64,000 nt of DNA from SIAF01 sp046152955. Its GTDB lineage: Bacteria; Planctomycetota; Planctomycetia; Planctomycetales; Planctomycetaceae. The DNA is taken from positions 1 through 64,000 of the forward strand of contig JBJXGA010000270.1 in the NCBI GenBank assembly GCA_046152955.1. The letters run 5' to 3'. The position numbers and the translations under genes were made by a program. Of the stretch, positions 1 through 8,675 are shown piece after piece. The notes below the pieces were generated by a model. The model had not been told where the DNA came from. It searched no databases and saw only the letters and a program-made list of their open reading frames with translations. How positions within the stretch are numbered: the first letter of the stretch is position 1; each line of letters opens with the position of its first letter.

Positions 1-2
1 TG

Positions 3-224
3 GCCAACACGTGGGTTCTCGCAGCCGTCCCTTTGACGGTGACGATCAGCGCCCGCGAACGTCTCGTCGTGTTGCGCATCCTGAACGGTCACGCACATCG
101 CGTCGCCAATCGCCCCAATCGTGTGGAACCGCGAGCCGTCAAGCGCCGGCCCGCTCCCATCGCGCTGCTCACGGAACTCCGCGAAACAGCCCGAGCCAAA
201 CTGATCGCCGGCTCAAAAACGTAA
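3..224 (+). CDS. C-terminal fragment of a transposase-like protein (partial at left edge)
   Basis: An open frame enters from the left edge and stops at 222-224, giving about 73 residues. The tail is rich in Arg and Pro, with a segment reading RPNRVEPRAVKRRP followed by a short helix ending in Lys-Thr. This style of tail (an Arg-Pro-Lys stretch, then 'LLT..R..AR') is what I remember from the C-termini of IS4-family transposases common in Planctomycetes. No catalytic DDE residue lies in the visible part, so the assignment rests only on this resemblance. It adjoins a region with integron-like sites, which fits an accessory segment. It could be the end of an intact element lying mostly outside the window, or a remnant. 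Confidence 0.35.
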   Translation, partial: ANTWVLAAVPLTVTISARERLVVLRILNGHAHRVANRPNRVEPRAVKRRPAPIALLTELRETARAKLIAGSKT

Positions 225-580
225 ACGATCCGCGCCACACGCCGCGAACTCAATCTGACCTTCCAGGCGTGACCGACAGCGAGTCACGAACATTGCACCT
301 GTTGGAGATCGGCACACCGCGATACCAAAATCGTCGTTGACTGGACATGACCTCGCGCCGAGGATGTCTCAGACTGCGCGCGGACGGGCAGACGCGAGCA
401 ACTCGCGATACGAAGTGGATTTGACGGTGCACGATTGGCCGGAGTTTTTGCGACAGTCGCCGTAACGTCATGCTACAAAAGCGGCAGTGCCATTCAGTCC
501 TGACCCCTTTTCCGCTCCCAGCACGAATAGAGGTATGAGCCGAGACATGACTGTACTTTCGAGGCGTACAAGACCTTGCC
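225..580. other. Intergenic stretch without a supported gene
   Basis: No reading frame here looks like protein in composition or has a ribosome binding site. Near 490-525 the reverse strand carries a GGAAAAGGGGTCAGGACTG word of a kind often seen beside REP-type mobile repeats. I can show only one copy in this window, so it is not called as an element. Confidence 0.4.
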
Positions 581-670
581 GCCGAACGCCATCGTTCACC
601 GGGCCGCGGCGAACGACGTTGATTTCAAAATCCGCGCGGCCCGCGGCTCCGGTGCAACGGCTGGTTCGGC
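581..670 (-). other. attC-like recombination site
   Basis: The outer seven-base boxes are GCCGAAC (581-587) and GTTCGGC (664-670), inverted copies of each other. The flanking arms are almost fully complementary for about 30 bases. On the reverse strand the 5' arm carries extra unpaired bases, for example the A of CCGGAGCC against CCGGGCC. A near-palindrome with outer RYYYAAC/GTTRRRY-like boxes and extrahelical bases is the architecture of integron attC sites. The fourth base of the core (GTTC) departs from the usual purine. The stop codon of the neighbouring reverse-strand gene (676-678) lies 5 bases from the box, as expected for a cassette. Confidence 0.5.
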
Positions 671-675
671 CTCCT

Positions 676-1212
676 TCAATCTTCGCTCACTTGCTTGAAG
701 GCATTGATGATGCGCTCAGCGCTGGCTCGATCCATGTTGCCCAGAGTGGGATTGTAGTTCTTTGCCTTCAATTGTTCCGAAACTTTGGCATCGTTGTCGA
801 TGGTGTAATGGGTCCATCCCGAATACATGCCATCCACGGAGACCGTGATGGCGGCTGGTTCGCTGGGACAGCTCTTGGCGAGCCGTTCCCGTGCGTCTTT
901 CGTCAGCACCATCTTGACAGAATAGTGGTGGACTACCACGCCACTCATCAGCCAGTCAAACATTGACAGGCGAGCCTCCACAATATCCTTAGCGGTAAGG
1001 ATCATGGCTGGCTTCGCGTGCGGGTAATACCCGGGGGAATCATCACTATCACCTACGATCCGATCAACGGTCAGCCCTTCCACCCGAAAGCGTTCCACCC
1101 AGCGGATTTCGACTTTCGGCTTTGGTGGCTCCTTCGGATCGGCTGCGAAGCCGATCGTCGCGACACATGCAACTCCAGCGAAGATTGCCAATAGACGCAG
1201 GGCAGAGACCAT
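676..1212 (-). CDS. Small secreted protein of unknown function in a cassette-like setting
   Basis: A 178-residue protein of unrecognised family. The ATG at 1210-1212 is preferred because it has a GGGAG sequence about 8 bases upstream and opens a classical signal peptide (MVSALRLLAIFAGVACVATIGFA). Longer readings run back through the attC-like site. The mature part is charged, with no repeats or recognisable catalytic motif, and probably acts outside the cytoplasm. The gene is bounded by attC-like sites on both sides (1231-1339 and 581-670), and its TGA almost touches the second. It therefore looks like the cargo of an integron-type cassette. The function cannot be inferred. Confidence 0.6.
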   Translation of the reverse strand: MVSALRLLAIFAGVACVATIGFAADPKEPPKPKVEIRWVERFRVEGLTVDRIVGDSDDSPGYYPHAKPAMILTAKDIVEARLSMFDWLMSGVVVHHYSVKMVLTKDARERLAKSCPSEPAAITVSVDGMYSGWTHYTIDNDAKVSEQLKAKNYNPTLGNMDRASAERIINAFKQVSED

Positions 1213-1230
1213 AATACAACTCCCGTAGTG

Positions 1231-1339
1231 AAGATCTACCGCAGCGGCCGAACGACCCAAGCTCAGCGACGGCGGCCACGAGGCGCGCCGATTGCAACCG
1301 CGACGGCCCGCCGCCGTTCGCTGCAGCGCATGGTTAGGC
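1231..1339 (-). other. attC-like site, degenerate at one end
   Basis: On the reverse strand this site starts with GCCTAAC (plus-strand GTTAGGC at 1333-1339). It runs through imperfect inverted repeats (GCGCTGCAG/CGAACGG against GTTCGG/CCGCTGCGG) and ends in GGTAGATC, where a GTTAGGC-type core would be expected. The TAA stop of the upstream gene is embedded in the first box. Translated, this kind of repeat yields spurious peptides of the type 'NHALQRTAAGRRGCN', which I recall as frequent in planctomycete and verrucomicrobial annotations. That would indicate a repeated element. The decayed 3' core suggests it may no longer recombine well. Confidence 0.45.
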
Positions 1340-1972
1340 CGCATGGTCATCATCTTTCCGTGTGCAACATCTGTAATCAGCAAGGAGCAATCCCAAAGAT
1401 AACAATGTGCTGAACGACCAAAGCAGAGTGATCATCAGCTTCGCAGTCCGCCAATCCGCCGACACGTATCCTTGAGCAATATAGTCCGGCCCATAAACGA
1501 CGCGTGCGACGACACAGCCAGCAATCTTGCACCCTCCGATGAGAAATCCACTGAAGATGATCGCCGCATACGGATGCTGCGAGACGCGGCGCAACATCCA
1601 AGGCATGACACCTATGGCAGGGAGCGCTGAGAGCCCTGCCATCAACGGAAATGGGAAATGTGTCTGCACACCCGCCGCGAAGCCGAATCCAACGAAAAGC
1701 GCGACGTTGACGGAAATGGCGGTGATGATCGCCAACATCCTGGCACGCCACGAAGTGGCCGATCCCGGCAGACCACAAGCGCGATGAAACTCCGTCACCA
1801 GCCAAGCATTGATGACGCCGAGATAAAGGCACGAAACATCTGCGCTGCGAGTTGGGTCGGTCGCTACAAGGATTGGCAACGGCAGAAGGGCGGCGACGGC
1901 CCACATCCCCATCATTGAGCGAAGCGTGCCTCCGGCAGGAATCTGGACGGGCGCTGGTATGGAATTTGTCAT
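1334..1972 (-). CDS. Polytopic membrane protein of unknown function in a cassette-like unit
   Basis: A 212-residue hydrophobic protein with about five or six membrane-spanning stretches (roughly residues 23-42, 45-62, 78-102, 108-126, 138-158 and 178-200) and a short charged C-terminus. I do not recognise the family. The start ATG (1970-1972) lies 13 bases inside a GTTAGGC box, and the TAA stop is part of the opposite GCCTAAC box, so the gene fills the space between two attC-like sites. No good Shine-Dalgarno sequence precedes the ATG, which is common for cassette genes that rely on outside expression signals. Confidence 0.6.
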   Translation of the reverse strand: MTNSIPAPVQIPAGGTLRSMMGMWAVAALLPLPILVATDPTRSADVSCLYLGVINAWLVTEFHRACGLPGSATSWRARMLAIITAISVNVALFVGFGFAAGVQTHFPFPLMAGLSALPAIGVMPWMLRRVSQHPYAAIIFSGFLIGGCKIAGCVVARVVYGPDYIAQGYVSADWRTAKLMITLLWSFSTLLSLGLLLADYRCCTRKDDDHAA

Positions 1973-1985
1973 AAGGTGTAGTGCG

Positions 1986-2015
1986 GCCTAACGGCAGCCG
2001 TAACCGGGCGGCCGC
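1986..2015 (-). other. attC-like half site
   Basis: On the reverse strand this reads as the right half of an attC-like site and ends in GTTAGGC. The segment CCCGGTTACGGCTGCCGTTAGGC resembles the right half of the site at 581-670 (CCCGGTGAACGATGGCGTTCGGC). I cannot find the matching left half between here and the next reverse-strand ORF, so the site seems truncated. Confidence 0.4.
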
Positions 2016-2022
2016 TAAAAAG

Positions 2023-2256
2023 CTATGATTTCAAGTCCTGCGTCATCGGCCGCTCCGGTTCACGGCTTTGTTCTGTCGCGTCCAGCAGCCCAAGGGATTG
2101 CAATTGGCAATCGGCGGCGGGTGCGGTTGCGTTGTATCTTGGAATTCTACCAACAAGTTCAGGAAACGCGGAAGCCGTCAGGTTGATTGGCCCGATCCGC
2201 CGGGTCAATTGGACCCGGACAGAACTGGTCGAACTGCGCGACAATGGGATGGACAT
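2023..2256 (-). CDS. Hypothetical small protein, doubtful
   Basis: A 77-residue frame on the same strand as the two cassette-like genes. It has AGGAG about nine bases before its ATG and stops just before the truncated attC-like half site. It has no recognisable domain, and its composition is only weakly protein-like. It may be a third cassette gene or chance. The remaining sequence from 2257 to 2591 holds no gene I can support and includes the leader of the next gene. Confidence 0.25.
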   Translation of the reverse strand: MSIPLSRSSTSSVRVQLTRRIGPINLTASAFPELVGRIPRYNATAPAADCQLQSLGLLDATEQSREPERPMTQDLKS

Positions 2257-2591
2257 GGCGACCGTCTCCTGAAAGCCGAGAGGCTCAGTATACCGTTGGC
2301 GGCGGGGAAAGTCGAAACTGCGGCGAATCGGTTATGGAAAACCGGCGTCCAGCACATTCAATGTTGGTCGCCGCGACCGTTTTCGAGCCCTATCGGCCCT
2401 TTTCCCCGCCCAACTCCGATCTTGACCGATTTTGCTGTTTGCGGTACATCCCCGCTCGCAACGACGGATCGCGCACCCCCTTGTCCGCTTTGAGTCCCGC
2501 AACTCGATCGGTCAGTGTCATTTCCCGCCGGGGTTCGCGCGGCTTCCGCCGTCTCTCACCTCTCTGCTCCTCGTTGACCCAGGAACACCAC

Positions 2592-3686
2592 ATGTTGTTC
2601 AGAATGTCGCGCATTCTCTCCACGATTGGAATCGTGGCTGCTGCCGGCGCCAACACGGCGTTTGGGCAGTTTTTCTGTTGTCCGCCCCCTCCCTGCTGCT
2701 GCCCGCCGGTCGTGTGCGTGCAGCCTGCGTTCCGCACTGTCCCGGTGACCGAGCTGCAGGAGGTCAAACAGGTCGTGCAACGCCCGGTGGTGGAAACCAA
2801 ATACGTCGAACAGCCGGTGACGGAGTACCGCCGCGTGGTTGAGACCAAGACGGCGGAAATCCCCACTGTCAGCTATCAGAATGTCACGGAATACCAGACG
2901 ATTCAGCGCGACATGGGAAGCTGGCAGACGCAGTACCAGTACCGTCCCAAACTGCATCCCTGCCAATACGACAGCCGCCCGGACGTGCTCGGCTTTCTCA
3001 ATCGGGCTCAGTATTCGGTGCGGATGGCCTTCACCCCCGATTATGCGGCCCAGCGGATTTACACCCCCCGCGTCGTGACGCAACAGATTCCGATCACGCG
3101 GCAGGTTGCCGTCCGCGGGACGCAGACGGTGAATTACCAGGTGGCCCGGGTCGTTCCCACGACGACCACCCGCAAAGTCGCTGTGAATTCGGTGCGGATG
3201 GTGGCGGAGGAAATCGTCACCAAACGCCCGGTGACCGTGATGAAGACCATACCGTGGGGCGGGGCCTACGCGATGGGAGCGCCAGCCGGCGCCCCCACCA
3301 CGACGACCGCCGCATTGCAGCCGACTCCCGATCCCAAAACGAGCGCCACGCGGATCATGCCCAAGGAGGAGACCACCGCCGCGGCGCCCGCCAAGGAACG
3401 TCCCCCCCGGAACCTTCCCGACGCGCTGACGGAAGACGAAGCGCCGGGGAACGATGCGGAATCGACCCGCGACGCCGACTCGAGCAAATCGAACATCCGT
3501 CGCAACGGACAGGGATCGATCCAGCGTCCGGCGGCCCCGGCCTCGAAAGGGACCACCTTGATCTCCGCTTCGGGACGCCCCCTTGGCCAATGGGTAGCGC
3601 GCAAAAAGTCACCACCCGCACCGGCCGCCACTCCGGTTGGACCGGCATTCCCTGAAATGGTGATCGCCCAGAACGCGACCCCCTGA
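2592..3686 (+). CDS. Cys/Pro-rich secreted protein of planctomycete type
   Basis: A 364-residue protein with a signal peptide (about residues 1-25, ending near AFG-Q). A Cys/Pro cluster follows at residues 29-42 (CCPPPPCCCPPVVC). A Val/Thr/Gln-rich region comes next, in which short motifs such as VTEYRRVVET and VTQQIPITRQ recur. The C-terminal third is low-complexity Pro/Ala/Lys. The ATG at 2592 has AGGAA six bases upstream and opens the signal peptide. The frame is open further upstream, but that part is not protein-like. Probably a cell-surface or cell-wall protein cross-linked through cysteines; this is inferred from composition only. A strong terminator follows. Confidence 0.75.
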   Translation: MLFRMSRILSTIGIVAAAGANTAFGQFFCCPPPPCCCPPVVCVQPAFRTVPVTELQEVKQVVQRPVVETKYVEQPVTEYRRVVETKTAEIPTVSYQNVTEYQTIQRDMGSWQTQYQYRPKLHPCQYDSRPDVLGFLNRAQYSVRMAFTPDYAAQRIYTPRVVTQQIPITRQVAVRGTQTVNYQVARVVPTTTTRKVAVNSVRMVAEEIVTKRPVTVMKTIPWGGAYAMGAPAGAPTTTTAALQPTPDPKTSATRIMPKEETTAAAPAKERPPRNLPDALTEDEAPGNDAESTRDADSSKSNIRRNGQGSIQRPAAPASKGTTLISASGRPLGQWVARKKSPPAPAATPVGPAFPEMVIAQNATP

Positions 3687-3729
3687 ACGGGGCGCGCCGC
3701 ATCAGCTTCTCCGCCGGAACGGAATGGGA

Positions 3730-3767
3730 GCGAGCGCAGGACGTTGTCCTGCGCTCGCCCTTTTTTT
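3730..3767 (+). terminator. Rho-independent terminator
   Basis: A perfect 13-base-pair stem, GCGAGCGCAGGAC (3730-3742) with GTCCTGCGCTCGC (3746-3758), closes a GTT loop. It is followed by CC and seven T residues (3761-3767). It ends the transcript of the secreted protein gene at 2592-3686 and separates it from the convergent gene. Confidence 0.9.
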
Positions 3768-3876
3768 GTCGCAGCCCATCCGGCGGGGGCGAATCCCCGC
3801 AGAATGGAATCACATCGGGTTGTTGCGCCCGATTTTGGAGAGGGCTTTGGACAAACCACCGCGTCGCCCACCGTGA

Positions 3877-6048
3877 TCACTGACCGGGAACCCAGATTTT
3901 CGATGGTTCTCCAGGAGTCTGCGAGCCGGGGGTCCAAAGCCCCGTTGGTTCGGAGACGGCTCCCACCGCCAGCGGTTCTGCAGAACCGGAGACAAGCCCT
4001 TGCTGGTTCCAGGGACCAGGCAGCTCCAGGTTCAACAGGACGGCGGAGATCAGCGCAGCGGCCTCAGGCAGCTTGGGACGGTAGTAAGTCCAAATCGTCT
4101 CCGCCAGGGTGGCGATCTGGGGATCGCTTTCATCCACCGCAATTCGCAGCGCGACCTCCCGGAATTCAAAATCCAGCAACTCCAGGAGCGGTATTTTGGC
4201 ATCCCGAGCCGCCTGCTTGGCCTTGATCGCCCAATCCAGCGACTCTTTCAGCTCGAAGCGCTGCTGCGACAGTTCGGCGAGCTTTTGGTAGAGGGTCGGA
4301 AGCTCCTGCGCCGGAATCAACGGGAGCCGTTCGGTCAGCGTTCGCAGCGCGCTATACGTCAATTGGACCATTCCCAATTGTTGAGCGACTTGCGCGGTCG
4401 AAATCAACAGCTTGTCAGGGAGGAGCGACAAGGGGAGCCGCCGCGCCCTGAGCGGTGGCACAAACCTCGTTTCGTCGAGCAGTGTGGGGTCGAGTCTGGC
4501 CTGCGGGGAAAGACTGAGCTTCTCGCGCAGGGCGGCACTGTCGCAGACGCAGCCCGCCTGCTCGGCGAGCACTTCCAGAGCGAGAATCGACGCCATCAGC
4601 GGCGCCTTGAGAGCCGGATCCTGCGCGGCCTCCACGGGGGACTTGCCGTCCAGATGGAATTGGGGAGTGTGCGGCCAAACGTCAAACTGAATATGACGCC
4701 ACCGAGCCCCCTCCAGTCGCGATTGGTGAGGGAAAGGAACATCGTCCGGAAGCGCCCAGGGGATGGTCAGCGCATGCTGGTCCCTGGAGGTCACGCCGGT
4801 CACCACCGGAGGCTGATCGCCGACCTCTGCCTCCGGTCCCGCTAGATCGAGAATCTGCCGCGTCAATTCGGGGAGTCGCTCACTCTCCAGACTGCTAAGA
4901 AACGCGACCGCCGAACCGGAGCGGTCAGGAGGTGCGTCATACACCTCCAAGGTCGCCAGCAGCCGGGGGACGGTGTCGAAGGTCCATTCGGCGTAGGGTA
5001 ACGTGCTGGGCTCCCGATCCAAAATATGAAATGCGCCGACCGGGACCGGTCCTTGTCCCTGGGCGTCCTCGGGATCAACTGGAACGCGGACAATCCGTGG
5101 CTGGGAATCGAGCAGCGACAGCAGTCGGCTGACCGATTTCACACGGAGTTGCTGCGCAAGCTGTTCCGACTTCCATTGGTCGTCGATCGGGGAGAGCAAT
5201 CGCGCCATGAGCAGGCACTCCGCCGCCGAATCGAGATCCGGTTGATTGTCCGCCGCCGCCTTGAAGGCCCGAACCGCCAGCGGCTCTTCGCCGGCCCAGG
5301 CATGGCACAGCGCGATATTCCACCAGACCCAGGGTGCAGTCGGCATCTGCCGGGCGATTTTCCCCAGCGATTTGGCCGCATCGCCAAAGCAACCCGTGGC
5401 GCACTGTTGGAGCGCTTCGAGGTAATCAGAGCGCAACGAATCGTCTCCCAAGAACGGCTCCAGCCGATAGGGAGATCGCAATGGATACGGAATGGTCGGC
5501 GCATGAATCAATGCCGCCAGGGACTGGATGATTTCCTGTTGTTTCGGATCGAACATCACGGCCTGCGCCAGATACTCGCGGGCGGCTAAGAAGTGCCGCT
5601 GGGCGATGAGGACCATGGATAAGGCTCGGAGCAGATGTACGGTGATGGAGGTCACGCGTCCCGCCTGAACTTGCAGGGCTTCGTAAATGGCCCGTTTGGC
5701 CGCGGGATACCCCTCCGATTGCAGCGTCAGGAGCGCATTGAGGGAACTGGCCAGCGGGTGAGTCGGAAGTTCGTCGAGCACCTCCCGCGCCAGGCGCAGC
5801 GCGTCGGCCGCTTGACCTTGCTGCATGTGGACCACCGATAAGTTGGATTTGATCCAGGCCCGGCTCCACGCCTCTTTGTGCGGTTTCTTGTCCAAGGCTT
5901 CCAGCGCGTTTTGCGCCAGTGAAAACTGCTGGTGCTTCTGCAGATCGGAAATTCGCTGCATTTCGCCGATGATCGCATGACAGCAAAACTTCAGCTTCTT
6001 TCCGCTGCCGCACGGGCAATTCTGATAGACGTCAAACTCTTCGGCCAT
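3877..6048 (-). CDS. SEC-C motif and TPR protein
   Basis: A 723-residue protein. It opens with a SEC-C zinc-binding motif, CPCGSGKKLKFCC at residues 11-23, the metal-binding tail otherwise found in SecA and many small proteins. Helical tetratricopeptide-like repeats follow across roughly residues 30-260, and the long C-terminal half has no motif I recognise. The ATG at 6046-6048 was chosen over a start 33 codons upstream because it has AGGA about nine bases before it and puts the SEC-C motif at the usual N-terminal place. Probably cytoplasmic and a protein-interaction scaffold; the partner is unknown. It is transcribed towards the terminator at 3730-3767. Confidence 0.75.
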   Translation of the reverse strand: MAEEFDVYQNCPCGSGKKLKFCCHAIIGEMQRISDLQKHQQFSLAQNALEALDKKPHKEAWSRAWIKSNLSVVHMQQGQAADALRLAREVLDELPTHPLASSLNALLTLQSEGYPAAKRAIYEALQVQAGRVTSITVHLLRALSMVLIAQRHFLAAREYLAQAVMFDPKQQEIIQSLAALIHAPTIPYPLRSPYRLEPFLGDDSLRSDYLEALQQCATGCFGDAAKSLGKIARQMPTAPWVWWNIALCHAWAGEEPLAVRAFKAAADNQPDLDSAAECLLMARLLSPIDDQWKSEQLAQQLRVKSVSRLLSLLDSQPRIVRVPVDPEDAQGQGPVPVGAFHILDREPSTLPYAEWTFDTVPRLLATLEVYDAPPDRSGSAVAFLSSLESERLPELTRQILDLAGPEAEVGDQPPVVTGVTSRDQHALTIPWALPDDVPFPHQSRLEGARWRHIQFDVWPHTPQFHLDGKSPVEAAQDPALKAPLMASILALEVLAEQAGCVCDSAALREKLSLSPQARLDPTLLDETRFVPPLRARRLPLSLLPDKLLISTAQVAQQLGMVQLTYSALRTLTERLPLIPAQELPTLYQKLAELSQQRFELKESLDWAIKAKQAARDAKIPLLELLDFEFREVALRIAVDESDPQIATLAETIWTYYRPKLPEAAALISAVLLNLELPGPWNQQGLVSGSAEPLAVGAVSEPTGLWTPGSQTPGEPSKIWVPGQ

Positions 6049-6208
6049 CGTCTCGATTCCTGCGTATGTTATGGATCGGCCAGCGGCATCCGGGACTGGA
6101 TCACGAGCACTGGCCGGAGTCTGGTTCGTGTCGGGCAAAAACGCCAAACCAGGACTTTAGCAGAATCGAGAACGAGATTCGATCGTCAGCCGCGTTTCGC
6201 CTGAAAGA

Positions 6209-7078
6209 TCAGCGCCGAAACCCATATTGCGGGTTCCGCGGGCTGAAATCCTGATCGGTCAGCCCGACGTTGGTTTTGATCTTGGAGTACGTATAGCTTT
6301 CGACCAGGGGGGGCTGCTCTCCCTTGCGCTGCGGCCAGGCATAACGTTCGGCACGGACCGGCAGTTTAAGCTCTTTGTCGAAGTACACGCGGCTCATGTG
6401 AAACGGCAAATCGCGCTGCTGCTTTTGGTGGGTGATTTGCACCGCGTCGCAAGCGGTTCCCGCCAGTTTGGCATTGGGAAAGAACTTGATGTCCACCGTC
6501 TGCGGATCGTATTTCTTCTCGACATCCCAGATTTTGAACGCCGTGGTGAGCAGGTTTGACATGCCGATCTGGGTGATCGGATGGCGATTTTCTTCCATCA
6601 CTTTGCGATCCGTCGGGGGGAGCGGAACAGTGCCCGCCACCGCCTTGATCCCGACTTCATGGACCAGCAGGTTTCCGTTGTTGGCCCCCGCCACGTACAG
6701 CACTTCACGCCCCGCTTCCGGCCCAGTCAGGTATCGCAAATAGACGCTGAACGGTTTTTCGCGGATTTTGATCTGCATTTGTTGCTCAATCTTTCGCCGA
6801 CCGACGATCTCCACTTTGGAAAAGACCGCCGTGTAATCCTGGACTCCCTTGAGCGCCTCGCGGCTCGCTTCGGCGAAATCGATCACGTCCTGGATTTCCG
6901 GGGGCTGACGGTCTGCCTCGTCCTCCTCCTGGGCCGGTTTGTCGGCCGCGAACAGCGGCGGACAGGCCACTCCCAAAGTCAGGCACCAGAATAACACGGC
7001 CAGGCGACGCCTCCCGTGGGGCGCGCAGGACTTGTCCGGAATCGATGATCGCTTGCCAAACGGCTCGGATTGCTGCAT
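6209..7078 (-). CDS. DUF1571 family exported protein
   Basis: A 289-residue protein with an N-terminal hydrophobic export signal (about residues 24-45, ending AFAADK-like as PLFAADK) and a conserved body typical of DUF1571. That body starts with a helix (AEASREALKGVQDYTAVFSK), continues with beta-strands containing REKPFSVYLRY, and has a later segment CDAVQITHQ. The fold resembles outer-membrane lipoprotein carrier-like proteins, but a transport role is not shown. It lies 160 bases upstream of the SEC-C/TPR gene on the same strand and could share its transcript. The family name comes from memory of planctomycete genomes. Confidence 0.75.
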   Translation of the reverse strand: MQQSEPFGKRSSIPDKSCAPHGRRRLAVLFWCLTLGVACPPLFAADKPAQEEDEADRQPPEIQDVIDFAEASREALKGVQDYTAVFSKVEIVGRRKIEQQMQIKIREKPFSVYLRYLTGPEAGREVLYVAGANNGNLLVHEVGIKAVAGTVPLPPTDRKVMEENRHPITQIGMSNLLTTAFKIWDVEKKYDPQTVDIKFFPNAKLAGTACDAVQITHQKQQRDLPFHMSRVYFDKELKLPVRAERYAWPQRKGEQPPLVESYTYSKIKTNVGLTDQDFSPRNPQYGFRR

Positions 7079-7509
7079 GACAGAAACTCAAAAGGGAAGG
7101 GGGAAATGGACTCCGTGCCAGCAATTAACGATTTTCCGCATGGGGGAGAAATCGCGACGGGCGCTCGACTTCGGGAATTGGACTGGTGTCGCGTCAACAA
7201 AGCCGAAATTCTGCGATGAGAAGGTCTTCACGGCCCTGATCCAGGGAGAAAATCCTACAAGGAATGGTGGAAAAGGTCCAGAAAGTGCAACTGTCATGCC
7301 ACCGATGTCATTGAGCACGAAATGCGGGATTCAATCATCCCAGCCATCCCAGGCTTCCCAATCATTAGCCAAGCGTGCCTGAGACTGTCACTCGGTGAAT
7401 CCAACTCAGCCTCCTTGATTCCCTGGATTTGTAAAGAATACAATCCAATCCCGCGGGCGGAATGGTCCGTTCGACTGGTTCATACGTTTGTACGCCCAGG
7501 AGGAATAGC
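7079..7509. other. Divergent intergenic region
   Basis: These 430 bases lie between two divergently transcribed genes (6209-7078 reverse and 7510-8625 forward), so they should hold both promoters. No coding frame looks real, and I find no strong inverted repeat. The only clear signal is AGGAGGAA at about 7498-7505, the ribosome binding site for the forward gene. Confidence 0.5.
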
Positions 7510-8625
7510 ATGGGAATCTTCGACAAACTTCGCGGCGAGTTGATCGACATCATCGAGTGGATCGATGACGATCGGCACACTCTGGTGTGGCGTTTTCCCC
7601 GGTATCAGAACGAGATCAAGAACGGCGCCCAGTTGATCGTGAGGCCGGGGCAGATGGCGGTGTTCGTCCATCGCGGCCAGATTGCCGACGTGTTCGAGCC
7701 GGGAAGTTACACGCTCAAAACTGACAACTTGCCGATCTTGAGCACAATTCAAGGGTGGAAGTATGGCTTCGACAGTCCATTCCGCTCTGAGGTGTACTTC
7801 GTCAGCACGCGGCAGGTGACCGACCTGAAATGGGGAACCCCCAATCCGATCATGCTGCGGGATGCGGATTTTGGACCGGTTCGCCTGCGAGCCTTCGGCA
7901 CCTACGCCCTGAAGTGTACGGATCCCAAGATTTTGCTGAAGGAACTTGTCGGAACGGACGGAGTGGTCGAGGCGGACGAGATTGGCGAATTGATGCGCTC
8001 GATCATCATGACCGCGTTCGCCGACATGCTTGGTGAATCCAAAGTCGCAGCGCTCGATCTGGCAGCGAACTACCGGGAAATGTCCGATCAACTCCGGCAA
8101 TACGTCGTCGAGCGCGTGGACGACGAATATGGGCTCGACGTGCCGCAGTTGTTCATCGTCAACATCTCGCTCCCCGAGGCGGTCGAAAAGGCACTCGACA
8201 CGCGGACGAGCATGGGGGTGATTGGCGATATGAACAAGTTCCAGCAGTACCAGATGGGAACGGCGATGACGGCCGCCGCTGCCAACCCCGGGGGAGGTGC
8301 GGCGGAAGGGATGGGGCTGGGGATGGGCTTTGCCATGGCCAATCAGATGGCGCAGAACCTCAATCGCGCTGGGGGCGCGGGAGGAGCGGCGGTTGCGGCT
8401 CCTCCACCGTTGCCGGGTGAAGCGTGGCACGTAGCCGTCTCCGGACAGTCGCAAGGGCCGTTCACCACCGCGCAGATCGCCGACGGCATCGCGGGGGGTC
8501 AGATCGCGGCCGGTACCCTGCTCTGGAATGCGGGCCTGCCGAGCTGGACGGCCGCCAATCAATTGCCGCAGTTTGCTCCCCGCTTTGCGGCTCCGCCCCC
8601 GGTTCCTCCGGTGCCTCCGAATTAG
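7510..8625 (+). CDS. SPFH-domain protein with C-terminal GYF-like domain (YdjI-like)
   Basis: A 371-residue protein. Residues about 25-240 match the SPFH (stomatin/prohibitin) family in its YdjI/'virion core' form: VRPGQMAVFVHRGQIADVFEPG near the start, then TKxxPI-like strands, then a helix ending with PEAVEKALDTRTSMGVIGD. A Gly/Ala-rich linker (about 250-300) leads to a GYF_2-type domain (WHVAVSGQSQGPFTTAQIADGIAGG, about 310-360). The ATG at 7510 has AGGAGGAA just upstream. Relatives with this layout are thought to organise membrane-associated assemblies, often with phage-shock-like proteins. None of those partners is nearby. Confidence 0.8.
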   Translation: MGIFDKLRGELIDIIEWIDDDRHTLVWRFPRYQNEIKNGAQLIVRPGQMAVFVHRGQIADVFEPGSYTLKTDNLPILSTIQGWKYGFDSPFRSEVYFVSTRQVTDLKWGTPNPIMLRDADFGPVRLRAFGTYALKCTDPKILLKELVGTDGVVEADEIGELMRSIIMTAFADMLGESKVAALDLAANYREMSDQLRQYVVERVDDEYGLDVPQLFIVNISLPEAVEKALDTRTSMGVIGDMNKFQQYQMGTAMTAAAANPGGGAAEGMGLGMGFAMANQMAQNLNRAGGAGGAAVAAPPPLPGEAWHVAVSGQSQGPFTTAQIADGIAGGQIAAGTLLWNAGLPSWTAANQLPQFAPRFAAPPPVPPVPPN

Positions 8626-8675
8626 AGACGGCGCGCGCGGCAGGGATGAGGAGCTCCGCACGTGTGGGGAACGAT

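Noticed and set aside
2187..2591. In-frame extension of the Cys/Pro-rich secreted protein by 135 codons
   Set aside because: The extension is not protein-like and would bury the signal peptide. The ATG at 2592 has a good ribosome binding site.
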